Positions 1 through 7,290 are shown, counted from the stretch's first letter. The stretch is 12,848 bases of DNA from an uncultured bacterium (GCA_905214995.1 CAJMOT010000058.1:1-12848), one strand, 5' to 3'. Program-made: numbers and translations. The notes: generated by a model not told the origin, from the sequence alone.

Positions 1-10
1 CAGTATTATG

Positions 11-43
11 AAGCCCGTCAACCCTCCCACGGTTGACGGGCTT
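11..43. terminator. Perfect 13-bp hairpin, possible terminator
   Basis: The arms AAGCCCGTCAACC (11-23) and GGTTGACGGGCTT (31-43) are perfect reverse complements with a 7-base loop. No strong T-run follows on either strand (CTTCTCCCG on plus), so it is a weak or factor-assisted terminator at best. It may end a gene lying left of the window. An alternative is a structured repeat with no terminator role. Confidence 0.4.
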
Positions 44-125
44 CTCCCGTATATGTCCGGAATATCTCCCCACATATGTCGCGATAGACCGGAGATTATT
101 ATTATCCGGACCCTCTCTATCATCT

Positions 126-169
126 CCCTCTAAGTAGCCCGCGGGGCGGGGAGCGCCCCGCAGAGAGGG
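126..169. repeat. Nested GC-rich inverted repeat
   Basis: The inner arms GCGGGGCG (141-148) and CGCCCCGC (154-161) surround a 5-base loop. The outer arms CCCTCT (126-131) and AGAGGG (164-169) extend the fold. No T-run follows. Its role is unknown. The rest of 1-299 outside the listed hairpins shows no gene. Confidence 0.4.
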
Positions 170-221
170 CAAAACTCTTGCGGCGGTTGTTATCGCGCCC
201 GTTTCCCCTCTGTTTGCCGAC

Positions 222-255
222 AAAAAAACGAATCTCCCGCAGGGAAATTCGTTTT
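222..255 (-). terminator. Rho-independent terminator of the 300-1631 gene
   Basis: Read on the minus strand, AAAACGAAT (255-247) pairs with ATTCGTTTT (233-225). An inner TCCC/GGGA pairing and a 3-base loop complete the stem, with one mismatch between the two helices. The stem runs into a T-run (minus-strand reading of A222-A228). It lies about 45 bases past the stop codon of the PEP-CTERM gene at 300, the position and strand expected for its terminator. Confidence 0.85.
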
Positions 256-299
256 CGCCGAACCGCCGCGATTGCGCCGCCGCGTTCAAGTCCCGCATT

Positions 300-1631
300 T
301 TAGCGGATTTCGCGCCGCATGGAGATTGCGAGCGCGAGGGCCGCGGCTCCGAAGATTGCCGCAAGCGTTGCCGGTTCGGGTACCTGCGTTATTGAGACCG
401 AAAGGGCGTTTTCTCCGAATAGAAGCTCGTATGAAAATCCGCCGGGGCCGATTACCGAAACGGAGGCGTCGTTTGCGTCGAAGTCGGAGGATTCATAGGT
501 TATCAATTCGCGCACGATCGACTCCCGGGTTTCAAGGAGGGCGGCAAATTCCTCGGCCACCCCGTCGGCGAATTCAAGCTCTATCGCCAATCCGTCCGCG
601 TTTTCGCCCTTTGAAAGCGCGCCCGAGGGCGCGATCTGTGAATTGAAATCAATGCCTACCGCAAGCTTTACCGTTCCGCCGCTCCACGACATTGAATCGG
701 CGTTCAATACGTTGTCGGTGATTGTTCCGTTGGAGTCGTAAACCGACAGAGTTCCGCCCGCGACGAATACGGCGCCCGCGTTTTGGGCAACCATGCTGAG
801 CTCGCCGCTATTTACCGTTACGGAAGTCAATTCGTTTTCGCTGTTGGCAAGACACTGAACCGCGCCGGCAGAGCCGTTCATGGAGAGGTGGACGGATTTG
901 TTTGTCGAGCCTCCCCAAGCGGAGTTTGACAGCGATATTTTCCCTTCAAAGACGCGCGATTGTGCGTTTGTAAGCTCTATGTATCCCGCCGCCGTTCCGT
1001 CGCCGCCCTTTACTGTTATTTCGCCGGCGCCGGTTATTCCTCCAAGCCTGATGTACGAATTCCCGCTCGAGCCCGTCACATTTACCCGCGTGCCGCCGGA
1101 GAGGTTGAGGGTTCCGGCGTCGATTATCGGATTCGTATTTGAGCCGCCGTAGTCCACTTCTATAAATGCGCCCGCTTCGACGTTCAGGATGTCGGCCTTG
1201 ATGTATGAAGCCTTGAAATAGAGGCTGTTTGACGATTTCAGCGTCATGGTTCCGGAGCCGCTCTCGTTTGTGGCGTCAAAAGTGGCGTTGTGCGAGAAAA
1301 ACTGGCTCCAATAATTGCCGCCGTCGATTGTTATCGAATTTGCTTTCAGCGTTCCGCCTGAGGCAAGGCCCCTTTGGTGCGCGCTTTCGCCGGTGACATT
1401 CCAGACGACTTCATCCACTGCGGCGACTCCGGAAATTGCAAGGTTGTTGCTGGAAAGGCCCTGCGATTCTATGAGGATTTTGGAGCTTTCGGAAGGAATC
1501 CCGTTCGACCAGTTCTCGGGGTCGTCCCAGTTATAGTTCGCGCCGCTGCCGCCCGTAAAAGCAGTGTCATAGGTTTGGGCAAAGAGCGATGACGCGAGAA
1601 ATGCGGAATATAAAATCGTCGCCGTTTTCAT
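300..1631 (-). CDS. PEP-CTERM sorting domain-containing surface protein
   Basis: A 443-residue secreted protein. Residues 1 to about 19 form a signal peptide (MKTATILYSAFLASSLFAQ). The mature part is rich in Gly, Ser, Asn and Thr, with the alternating hydrophobic pattern of a beta-helix or beta-strand repeat protein, and opens with a W...NWSNGIPS segment typical of verrucomicrobial PEP-CTERM proteins. The last 27 residues (from V417) are a PEP-CTERM signal: VPEP, a hydrophobic helix, then the basic tail RREIR. In this family an exosortase cleaves the signal and anchors or releases the protein; no exosortase gene is in the window. I chose the ATG at 1631 because it is followed directly by the signal peptide; the frame is open upstream to a TTG at 1667, but that stretch carries promoter-like hexamers. 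There is no Shine-Dalgarno sequence. The protein appears paralogous to the one at 9706-11178. Its ligand and function are unknown. Confidence 0.85.
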   Translation of the reverse strand: MKTATILYSAFLASSLFAQTYDTAFTGGSGANYNWDDPENWSNGIPSESSKILIESQGLSSNNLAISGVAAVDEVVWNVTGESAHQRGLASGGTLKANSITIDGGNYWSQFFSHNATFDATNESGSGTMTLKSSNSLYFKASYIKADILNVEAGAFIEVDYGGSNTNPIIDAGTLNLSGGTRVNVTGSSGNSYIRLGGITGAGEITVKGGDGTAAGYIELTNAQSRVFEGKISLSNSAWGGSTNKSVHLSMNGSAGAVQCLANSENELTSVTVNSGELSMVAQNAGAVFVAGGTLSVYDSNGTITDNVLNADSMSWSGGTVKLAVGIDFNSQIAPSGALSKGENADGLAIELEFADGVAEEFAALLETRESIVRELITYESSDFDANDASVSVIGPGGFSYELLFGENALSVSITQVPEPATLAAIFGAAALALAISMRREIR

Positions 1632-1646
1632 TAAATTGCAATTTAA
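1631..1646. promoter_or_regulatory. 16-bp perfect palindrome abutting a start codon
   Basis: TTAAATTGCAATTTAA reads identically on both strands, and its last base on the minus strand is the A of the ATG at 1631. It overlaps the candidate -10 hexamer (1640-1645). It could be an operator at which a bound regulator blocks initiation, or a hairpin at the mRNA 5' end. That role is inferred from position only. Confidence 0.45.
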
Positions 1647-1667
1647 CCGAATTCCTAACATTGTCAA
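1640..1667 (-). promoter_or_regulatory. Candidate sigma70-like promoter of the PEP-CTERM gene
   Basis: On the minus strand a consensus -35 TTGACA (1667-1662) is followed after 16 bases by TAAATT (1645-1640), a 4/6 match to the -10 consensus. The predicted transcription start falls at about 1632-1634, within a few bases of the ATG. This would make the transcript leaderless or nearly so. Hexamer matches alone are weak evidence. Confidence 0.4.
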
Positions 1668-1832
1668 GATTTAATATTACGCCACTTCCCGCCGCCGCAA
1701 ATAACGCATGAAGCGTCCCGTCTCCGTAGAAGGGGGCGGCAGCGCCAATGCGAGTCGCACTGCCATTGAAGGGGCAAAGCCATTACGAAGATTGGCTCCG
1801 CCAATGCTTCTATCCCCTCCGCCATTCCCAAC

Positions 1833-1862
1833 AAAAAACGAACCTCCCATAAGAAGTTCGTT
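1833..1862 (-). terminator. Rho-independent terminator downstream of the phosphorylase gene
   Basis: On the minus strand AACGAAC (1862-1856) pairs with GTTCGTT (1843-1837). Three further pairs, one of them a G-U, give a 10-bp stem with a 6-base loop. A T-run continues to 1833. It is about 175 bases beyond the phosphorylase stop codon, with the long inverted repeat at 1944-2006 in between. Confidence 0.7.
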
Positions 1863-1943
1863 AGCACTTGCGGAGTTCGTTTCCCCAAAAAACAAACCCG
1901 GCTTTCCCGATTTGGCGCAATGATTTTGGATGAAGAGCGAGTA

Positions 1944-2006
1944 TAGGGAAGCCGCCAAGGGCGCGTGGCGTATTGGCATACGCGAGCGGTCTTGGCGGCT
2001 TCCCTA
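1944..2006. repeat. Long inverted repeat with 16-bp perfect arms
   Basis: TAGGGAAGCCGCCAAG (1944-1959) and CTTGGCGGCTTCCCTA (1991-2006) are perfect reverse complements. The 31-base spacer holds a second hairpin, GCGTAT (1968-1973) with ATACGC (1978-1983). The fold is far more stable than an ordinary terminator, and no T-run follows on either strand. It sits 32 bases past the phosphorylase stop. It could be a REP-like palindromic unit, an mRNA-stabilising 3' structure or a small mobile-element remnant. Confidence 0.7.
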
Positions 2007-2037
2007 ACGGAGCTATTCGCCAAAAGCATTCGCCAAA

Positions 2038-3372
2038 TCAGGCGACGCGCTCCACTACTACGGGAGTCGGATTCGGGCGGCGCGGCGCGAGCCTGTACGC
2101 ATTGCGCAGATAGTCTATCGCCGAATCCAAATTCGTCTCGTCGTTGTAGTGGATCATCAGCAGCGGTTCGCCCTGCTTCACCTGCGTGCCGATTTTCTTG
2201 ACTTCCGTCACCCCGACATACGGGTCGATTTTCCCGCTCTTTGTAGTCGCGAGAATCTGGACGGCTCTTGCTATCATACCGGAGTTGATGTTGTGCACAT
2301 AGCCGCGCTTGGGGGCGGGGAGTTTGCGGGAGTGCTTGGGCATCGGGTATTTTTGCGGATCGTCGATCCACGGGGCGGAGCCGCCCTGCGCCTTTATCAT
2401 CTCGATGAACTTTTTGAGCGCCGACCCGTCTTCGACCACGCGCTCCACGGACTGTTTTGCCGAGAGCGTCGAGCCCGCCACGCCCGCGAGCCTCAGGATT
2501 TCCATGCCGAGCTTGAGTACGAGCTCTTTGATGTCGTCGCTGCCGCCGCCGCGGAGGAAGTCGAGGGCTTCGAGGACTTCGAGGCCCATGCCCACGGAGT
2601 TGCCGAGCGGCTGGTTCATGTCGGTGATGAGGGCCACGCACCGGTGCTTCATGACGCGCGCCACGCGGGTGATTGTGCGGGCGAGCTGCCGCGCCTGCTC
2701 GATGTCGCGCAGGTACGAGCCGTTGCCCCACTTGACATCCACGACGAGCCCGTCGGCGCCCACGGCGAACTTTTTGCTCAGGACGCTTGCGGTAATCAGC
2801 GGCAGGCTCGGAATGGTGGCGGTCATCTGGCGCATTTTGTAGATTTTTTCGTCTACGGGGGAAATGGAATTGTCGTGCTCGCAGATGGCGCAGCCGACGG
2901 TGGAGAGCTGCTTTTGGAAGTCTCCGAGGGAGAGCCTTGTCTTAAAGCCGGGGATAGAGGACATCTTGTCGCCCGCAGTCAGAACGAAGTCTTCGTCGGG
3001 GCTGGTCATTCCGGGGACGACAACCCCGCATGCGGCGCCGACCGCGGCGAGTATGAGGGAGGTTTTGTCGCCGACTCCTCCCGTGGAATATTTTGCGACT
3101 TTCGGGCGGGTTATGTGGGAGAGGTCGAGGGTTTCGCCCGTGAGAATCATTTCGTCGGCGAACACGGCGGTTTCCTGGGCTGCCATGTCTTTAAAGAATA
3201 TGGCCATAATGAGCGCGGCCATTTGGGATTCCGGCATTTCGTCGTCGAGAATGGAGTCTACTATGTTGCGAACCTCTTCTTCTGTGAATTCGTGCCCGTC
3301 GCGCTTTTTTTCTATAAGGTACGCATAGGATGTCTTGATTGGGGATTTCCCGATAATTTTACGTATAGCCAT
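2038..3372 (-). CDS. deoA: Thymidine/pyrimidine-nucleoside phosphorylase with divergent signature loop
   Basis: A 444-residue cytosolic enzyme of the nucleoside phosphorylase II family, expected to split thymidine or other pyrimidine nucleosides with phosphate into base and (deoxy)ribose 1-phosphate. Length and fold order match the family: helical N-terminal region, glycosyl-transfer domain with KYSTGGVGDKTS (94-105), and C-terminal PYNP domain. Residues equivalent to E. coli Arg171, Ser186 and Lys190 are present (R181, S196, K200 in RQMTAT and PLITASVLSKK). Unusual: the KHSTGG histidine is Tyr95, and the loop normally reading SGRGLGHTGGTLDKLE is TSPDEDFVLTAGDKMS (123-138). The frame is intact, so this is not a frameshift. 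The activity call is therefore less certain than the family call. The ATG at 3372 has no clear Shine-Dalgarno. A TATTAT at 3397-3392 may be its -10 element. Confidence 0.85.
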   Translation of the reverse strand: MAIRKIIGKSPIKTSYAYLIEKKRDGHEFTEEEVRNIVDSILDDEMPESQMAALIMAIFFKDMAAQETAVFADEMILTGETLDLSHITRPKVAKYSTGGVGDKTSLILAAVGAACGVVVPGMTSPDEDFVLTAGDKMSSIPGFKTRLSLGDFQKQLSTVGCAICEHDNSISPVDEKIYKMRQMTATIPSLPLITASVLSKKFAVGADGLVVDVKWGNGSYLRDIEQARQLARTITRVARVMKHRCVALITDMNQPLGNSVGMGLEVLEALDFLRGGGSDDIKELVLKLGMEILRLAGVAGSTLSAKQSVERVVEDGSALKKFIEMIKAQGGSAPWIDDPQKYPMPKHSRKLPAPKRGYVHNINSGMIARAVQILATTKSGKIDPYVGVTEVKKIGTQVKQGEPLLMIHYNDETNLDSAIDYLRNAYRLAPRRPNPTPVVVERVA

Positions 3373-3638
3373 AGTTGAAGTCTTTGTGTGGATAATATTA
3401 AGCTGCGCCGCCGCGCGAAATCCGAATTTCCGAGCGGGCTGTCTCCCTTAGTCTCTTAAACAGCACATTTTTTGAAAAAAGTCGAGCTTAAAATCCGGCT
3501 CGGCGAAAGATTTTGCCGGCAAGCGGGCGACGTTTATCATTTTATTAAGACGAGCTTGCGGGCCTGGCGTTCATATTTTTTGGCGGGAAAAACTTTTAGC
3601 TTGGCAATTGCGCGCAATAGGGTAAGAGATTAGGGAAA
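3373..3638. other. Divergent intergenic region, phosphorylase / xseB
   Basis: It holds the promoters of both divergent transcripts. Toward the phosphorylase, TATTAT (3397-3392, minus strand) is a 5/6 -10 match without a good -35. Toward xseB, see the separate promoter entry. Otherwise I see no gene or RNA. Confidence 0.45.
3601..3628 (+). promoter_or_regulatory. Candidate xseB-dxs promoter with palindromic spacer
   Basis: TTGGCA (3601-3606, 5/6 match to -35) is followed after 16 bases by TAAGAG (3623-3628, a weak -10). The perfect palindrome ATTGCGCGCAAT occupies 3607-3618, inside the spacer, where a bound repressor would block polymerase. The predicted start is only a few bases before the ATG at 3639. 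The call is tentative because the -10 is poor. Confidence 0.3.
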
Positions 3639-3875
3639 ATGGGAGAAAAGTTAAACAACGAAGGCGGACGGACTTTTGAAGAGTCTCTGGAAGAGCTCGA
3701 GTCCATTCTGTCGGAGCTCGAAAATTCCAAAATACCCCTGGACGAGCTGGTGGAAAAATATTCCCGCGCCAAGGAGCGCCTCGCCGACTGCCGGAAGAAG
3801 CTCGAGGCCGCGGAGCTGAAAATCGGCAAGCTGTCGGGCGCGGAGGTCGAAGAGTTTCCCTCCGCGTCGGAATAG
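3639..3875 (+). CDS. xseB: Exodeoxyribonuclease VII small subunit
   Basis: A 78-residue, highly charged helical protein with the XseB pattern: TFEESLEELESILSELE near residues 11-27, then PLDELVEKYSRAKERLADCRKKLEAAE. In the family, several small subunits wrap the large subunit XseA to form exonuclease VII, which degrades single-stranded DNA from both ends in repair. Length is normal for the family. The ATG at 3639 is preceded by TTAGGGAAA, a short possible Shine-Dalgarno. It lies 34 bases upstream of dxs on the same strand. An xseB-dxs linkage is known from other bacteria (xseB-ispA-dxs in E. coli); no ispA is present here. xseA is not in the window. Confidence 0.9.
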   Translation: MGEKLNNEGGRTFEESLEELESILSELENSKIPLDELVEKYSRAKERLADCRKKLEAAELKIGKLSGAEVEEFPSASE

Positions 3876-3909
3876 TCCCGCGCCTCAGGGCAAGTTATAG
3901 CGCAACGAT

Positions 3910-5793
3910 ATGTCCATACTTTCCAATATAAAATCCCCCGAGGACGTAAAGGCCCTCGCCCCGCAGCAGCTGCCGGAGCTCGCGGAGGAAATAAGGCGCG
4001 AGATAATAGCAGTCACCTCCAAAAAGGGCGGGCACGTTTCCCCCAACCTCGGGATAGTGGAGCTTTCCATAGCCCTGCACAGGGTGTTTTCCACGCCGAA
4101 GGACAAGATATTTTTCGATGTCTCCCACCAGTGCTATACGCACAAGCTCCTGACGGGGCGCAACAACGAGAAGTTCGAAGCCCTGCGCCAGACCGACGGC
4201 ATAAGCGGCTTCTGCAACAGGTTCGAGAGCGAGCACGACGCCTTCGGCGCGGGGCACGCGGGGACGGCGGCCTCCGCCGCGCTGGGCTTTGCCGCCGCGC
4301 GCGACCGCAACGGCGCTGACGAGAATATCGTGGCGGTGCTCGGCGACGCCGCCCTCACCAACGGGGTGACTTTCGAGGCGTTCAACAATATCGCGACCAC
4401 GACCAAGCGGATGATAGTCGTGCTAAACGACAACGAAATGTCGATAGCAAAGAACGTGGGCGCCATCGCAAAATACCTGAACGAGGTCATAACGAACCCG
4501 CGCAACAACAGGCTGTACTCCGACATGAACGCCTTTGTCAAAAACCTCTTCGGGGAGCCGGCCGCCAAGTTCACCGAGAAAGTCGCGCGCGACGCCAAAG
4601 GCTTCATTCTCCCGTCGTCGTTTTTTGAATACTTCGGCTTTATGTATCTCGGCCCGATAGACGGGCATGACATACCGCTGCTCGAAAAGTATCTCAATTA
4701 TTGCAAGCGCTCCACGAAGCCCATACTTTTGCACGTCTTGACAAAAAAGGGCAAGGGTTTGGATGTCGCCGTGCGCAATCCGGAAAAGTTCCACGGCGCA
4801 ACCCCCTACGACATCGTCACGGGGGAATCCACGTCGAACTCCGACAAGTCCGTTCCGAACTATCAGGACGCTATGGGCAAGACCCTTCTGAAACTTGCCC
4901 AAAAAGACCCGAAGATCGTGGGCATTACGGCGGCGATGGCCTCCGGCACGGGGCTTTCTTTCCTCAAAAAAGACCTGCCCGCGCAGTTTTTCGACGTGGG
5001 GATAGCCGAGGAGCACGCCGCGGTTTTCGCCGCGGGCATGGCGTGCCAGGGTTTCAAGCCCGTCGCCGCGATTTATTCCACCTTTATGCAGCGCGCCTAC
5101 GATTGCGCAATGCACGACGTTTGCCTCCAGAATTTGCCCGTCACTTTTTGCCTTGACCGCGCGGGGCTCAGCCCCAACGACGGGGCGACCCACCATGGGC
5201 TCTTCGACATATCCTTTTTGAGGCCGCTGCCCAACGCCGTGATAATGCAGCCCTCCGACGAGGACGAGCTTGCCGACATGCTCTACACTTGCGTGGAGTC
5301 CGGAAGGCCGTGCTTCATGCGCTATCCGCGCGGCAAGGGCGAGGGCGTCCCGATGAAGGAGACTCCCGAAAAAATCGAGATGGGGAAGGCGGAAGTCCTG
5401 CGCGAGTCCGACTCGTCGGCGACGATATGGGCTCTCGGCAACATGGTCAGGGAGGCTCTAAAAGCCGCCGAGGAGATAGAGACGGAGCTCGGTGTGAAGA
5501 TAGGGGTTGTCAACGCCCGTTTTGTGAAGCCGCTCGACAGGGAGCTTCTGCTGAAACAGGCGGACAAAAACAGGCTGATCGTGACCGTTGAAGACCATGT
5601 CGCGGCCGGCGGATTCGGGAGCGCCGTGGCGGAAACTCTGCTTGGCGCGCGGAAGAAGTGCGGGGTCTGCATAATCGGATGGCCCGACAGGTTCATTCCG
5701 CACGGCACCGATGTAGCCACCCTCCGCGCCCAGTTCGGAATGAGCACGACCCAAATTATCGAGCGGGTAAAGCAGGCTCTCCAAGAATCGTAG
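3910..5793 (+). CDS. dxs: 1-deoxy-D-xylulose-5-phosphate synthase
   Basis: A full-length 627-residue thiamine-diphosphate enzyme joining pyruvate and glyceraldehyde 3-phosphate to make DXP, the entry point of the MEP isoprenoid pathway and a precursor of thiamine and pyridoxal. Visible landmarks: GGHVSPNLG (40-48, active-site His42), DVSHQCYTHK (70-79), GHAGTA (115-120), ThDP/Mg motif GDAALTNG (145-152) with LNDNE downstream, catalytic Glu367 in IAEEHAAVFAAG, DGATHHGLFD (424-433), YPRG (472-475), and the C-terminal transketolase domain. Several motifs differ from textbook DXS (GDG is GDA, DVGHQ is DVSHQ, DGPTHQG is DGATHHG), marking a divergent clade rather than decay. The start at 3910 matches the usual N-terminus. 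There is no obvious Shine-Dalgarno; it is probably cotranscribed with xseB. Confidence 0.95.
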   Translation: MSILSNIKSPEDVKALAPQQLPELAEEIRREIIAVTSKKGGHVSPNLGIVELSIALHRVFSTPKDKIFFDVSHQCYTHKLLTGRNNEKFEALRQTDGISGFCNRFESEHDAFGAGHAGTAASAALGFAAARDRNGADENIVAVLGDAALTNGVTFEAFNNIATTTKRMIVVLNDNEMSIAKNVGAIAKYLNEVITNPRNNRLYSDMNAFVKNLFGEPAAKFTEKVARDAKGFILPSSFFEYFGFMYLGPIDGHDIPLLEKYLNYCKRSTKPILLHVLTKKGKGLDVAVRNPEKFHGATPYDIVTGESTSNSDKSVPNYQDAMGKTLLKLAQKDPKIVGITAAMASGTGLSFLKKDLPAQFFDVGIAEEHAAVFAAGMACQGFKPVAAIYSTFMQRAYDCAMHDVCLQNLPVTFCLDRAGLSPNDGATHHGLFDISFLRPLPNAVIMQPSDEDELADMLYTCVESGRPCFMRYPRGKGEGVPMKETPEKIEMGKAEVLRESDSSATIWALGNMVREALKAAEEIETELGVKIGVVNARFVKPLDRELLLKQADKNRLIVTVEDHVAAGGFGSAVAETLLGARKKCGVCIIGWPDRFIPHGTDVATLRAQFGMSTTQIIERVKQALQES

Positions 5794-5798
5794 GCCCC

Positions 5799-5826
5799 GC
5801 GCGGCAATTTGCGCCGCGCCGGTTTT
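5799..5826 (+). terminator. Probable terminator of xseB-dxs
   Basis: GCGCGGC (5799-5805) pairs with GCCGCGC (5813-5819) around a 7-base loop. It is followed by CGG and a short T-run, TTTT (5823-5826). It begins six bases after the dxs stop codon. The T-run is short, so efficiency is uncertain. Confidence 0.55.
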
Positions 5827-6185
5827 CGGAGCTTTGCGCTTTCGGAAAAATCGGGCGGGATTGGCGAACCCGCGGCGGTTGCGGGGCGCGGAGTGCGTGG
5901 AGCGGGTTTATCCGCCGGCATACCGGCAAACCGCCGTTTGCGCGCCGATGGGGTTGTTTTTTTGCCCAAATTCAGTGAAATTATCATATAATTCCGCTCC
6001 GGCTGCCGTTTTCACGCCGGCGCGCGTCGGCGGCCATGCGCATAGCGCATTTCCCGCAACGCCGCCAGTTTCGCGAATGCGCATAGGATTGTGGAGTTTT
6101 CCGCTCAGAGCGGGCGCATTATATTTGCGGAGCTCTTCGGACGCGGGGCGCGCCGCCGCTTTCCGGCATTTCCGCCGTAGGGTTT
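5827..6185. other. Gene-free stretch between dxs and fic
   Basis: Both genes end facing this stretch (convergent). Open frames here lack family features and read as shadow frames. Small dyads are present: a stem around 5902-5934 (GCCGG cata CCGGC inside GCGG(G)TTT/AAACCGC), ATGCGC ata GCGCAT (6036-6050), and CCGCT cag AGCGG near 6100. I see no clear terminator for the minus-strand fic gene. Confidence 0.5.
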
Positions 6186-7286
6186 TCAATCCGAGCCGCC
6201 GGCAATTTCCAGCAGTTCGCGCAGCGCGTATACCGCGCCCGTCCGCCCCGAGGCGTCGGAGATGCGCGCTATTATTCCGGCCTCTTCCATCTTCTTCAAG
6301 AGCGTGAAAACGGTCGGCCTCGACGCTCCCTCAAACCCGATGGAAGTCTGCGTAAATATCGGCTTTGAAAAAATCGCGTCCAACAGCATAATTGCGTACT
6401 TCGACGAAGTCATTTCCAGAATGCGCGACTTCGTGCGGGCGTAATACTCCATTATCGCCTTTGCCGCATTGTAATTGGAATTTGCCTGCCATATCGCGGC
6501 ATCCAGAAAAAAGCTTATCCACTGCGTCCAATCGCCGGTTTCAGTTATCGCCCTGAGTGAGTCTTTATAGGACATCTCATTTAATTCCAAGTATTTGCTT
6601 ATATATAGCACGGGGCGCGATATTATCCCCTTGCGGTACATGAAGAGCGGCACGAGCATCCGCCCCAATCGACCGTTCCCGTCGCAAAACGGGTGGATTA
6701 TCTCAAATTGGGCGTGCAAAATGGCGGCTTGGGCGACGACGTCCCTGTCGTCGGATTCTATGTATTCGGCGAAATTGTCCATGTATTCGGGCACGAGCAG
6801 CGGGTCGGGCGGGACGAAGCGCGCGTTTTTTATGCCTCCCGCCCTTGATCCGATATGATTTTGCGCTTTTCTTGTCTCTCCCGGATTCTTGTCGCTTCCC
6901 CTCACGCCATACATCAGTATTTCGTGCAACTGTCTGACGAGGTGCAGGGTGATATTTCTCTTTTTTGTCTCGACAGCTCCGAATTGTATGGCTTTGCGGT
7001 AATTTAATACCTCAAGAATGTCGTTTTTGCGCTCCTCCGAGGGTTCTTTTATTCCCGCCTCGTATTTTAAAACGTCTATCGTATCGACTTGCGTTCCCTC
7101 TATCTTGCTCGACAATACCGACTCGTCTCTCGTCAGGGGCGAGAGCAGCAAATCGGGATTGCTTATCGCATTCAGAATGCCGTTAAATCCGGCAATGGCT
7201 CTATTGGCTTCCCCCAATTTTCCTATCAGAGAGAGCCAGTCTATGTTTTTTATGGGCAGTTTTTCCGGAATGTATGGAGAGCTCAT
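6186..7286 (-). CDS. Fic family protein (AMPylase, N-terminal inhibitory helix, C-terminal winged helix)
   Basis: A 366-residue protein with three parts. The Fic_N region includes an inhibitory motif of the (S/T)xxxE(G/N) type, S59-S-K-I-E63-G64. The Fic core carries the complete catalytic motif HPFCDGNGRLGR (198-209). A C-terminal winged-helix-like region (about 300-358) holds SRPTVFTLLKKMEEAGII. Proteins of this architecture transfer AMP from ATP to Ser, Thr or Tyr hydroxyls of target proteins; the inhibitory Glu (here E63) normally keeps the enzyme off. The target is unknown. I chose the ATG at 7286 because the in-frame extension to 7373 encodes a run of Phe from A-rich DNA and overlaps a promoter-like element. 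The gene is more A+T-rich than its neighbours, suggesting transfer. It stands alone, with no antitoxin-like partner gene beside it. Confidence 0.9.
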   Translation of the reverse strand: MSSPYIPEKLPIKNIDWLSLIGKLGEANRAIAGFNGILNAISNPDLLLSPLTRDESVLSSKIEGTQVDTIDVLKYEAGIKEPSEERKNDILEVLNYRKAIQFGAVETKKRNITLHLVRQLHEILMYGVRGSDKNPGETRKAQNHIGSRAGGIKNARFVPPDPLLVPEYMDNFAEYIESDDRDVVAQAAILHAQFEIIHPFCDGNGRLGRMLVPLFMYRKGIISRPVLYISKYLELNEMSYKDSLRAITETGDWTQWISFFLDAAIWQANSNYNAAKAIMEYYARTKSRILEMTSSKYAIMLLDAIFSKPIFTQTSIGFEGASRPTVFTLLKKMEEAGIIARISDASGRTGAVYALRELLEIAGGSD

Positions 7287-7290
7287 GATG

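Larger units (their letters stand above)
1647..2037. other. Gene-free stretch rich in hairpins
   Basis: No convincing gene lies between the PEP-CTERM and phosphorylase genes. Besides the listed terminator and long inverted repeat, I see an imperfect hairpin at 1746-1768 (CAATG/CATTG arms) and a stronger one at 1787-1810 (ATTGGC tcc GCCAAT with flanking GAAG/CTTC). A direct repeat ATTCGCCAAA occurs at 2015-2024 and 2028-2037. A 100-codon open frame on the minus strand (1677-1979) runs through the hairpins and resembles no family I know. Confidence 0.55.

Noticed and set aside
1677..1979. 100-codon open frame on the minus strand between the PEP-CTERM and phosphorylase genes.
   Set aside because: It runs through the terminator hairpin and one arm of the long inverted repeat, has low-complexity composition, and shows no domain or ribosome-binding site.
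2149..3378. 409-codon open frame opposite the phosphorylase gene.
   Set aside because: Antisense shadow of a clear enzyme gene; its translation is His/Gly/Glu-rich with no family features.
5834..6307. 157-codon open frame on the plus strand after dxs.
   Set aside because: Arg/Ala/Pro-rich composition typical of shadow frames in GC-rich DNA; it overlaps the 3' end of fic and has no motif.
6186..7286. Fic as the toxin of a toxin-antitoxin pair.
   Set aside because: No small antitoxin gene lies beside it, and the inhibitory helix motif is inside the protein itself, so it is more likely a self-regulated single-protein Fic.
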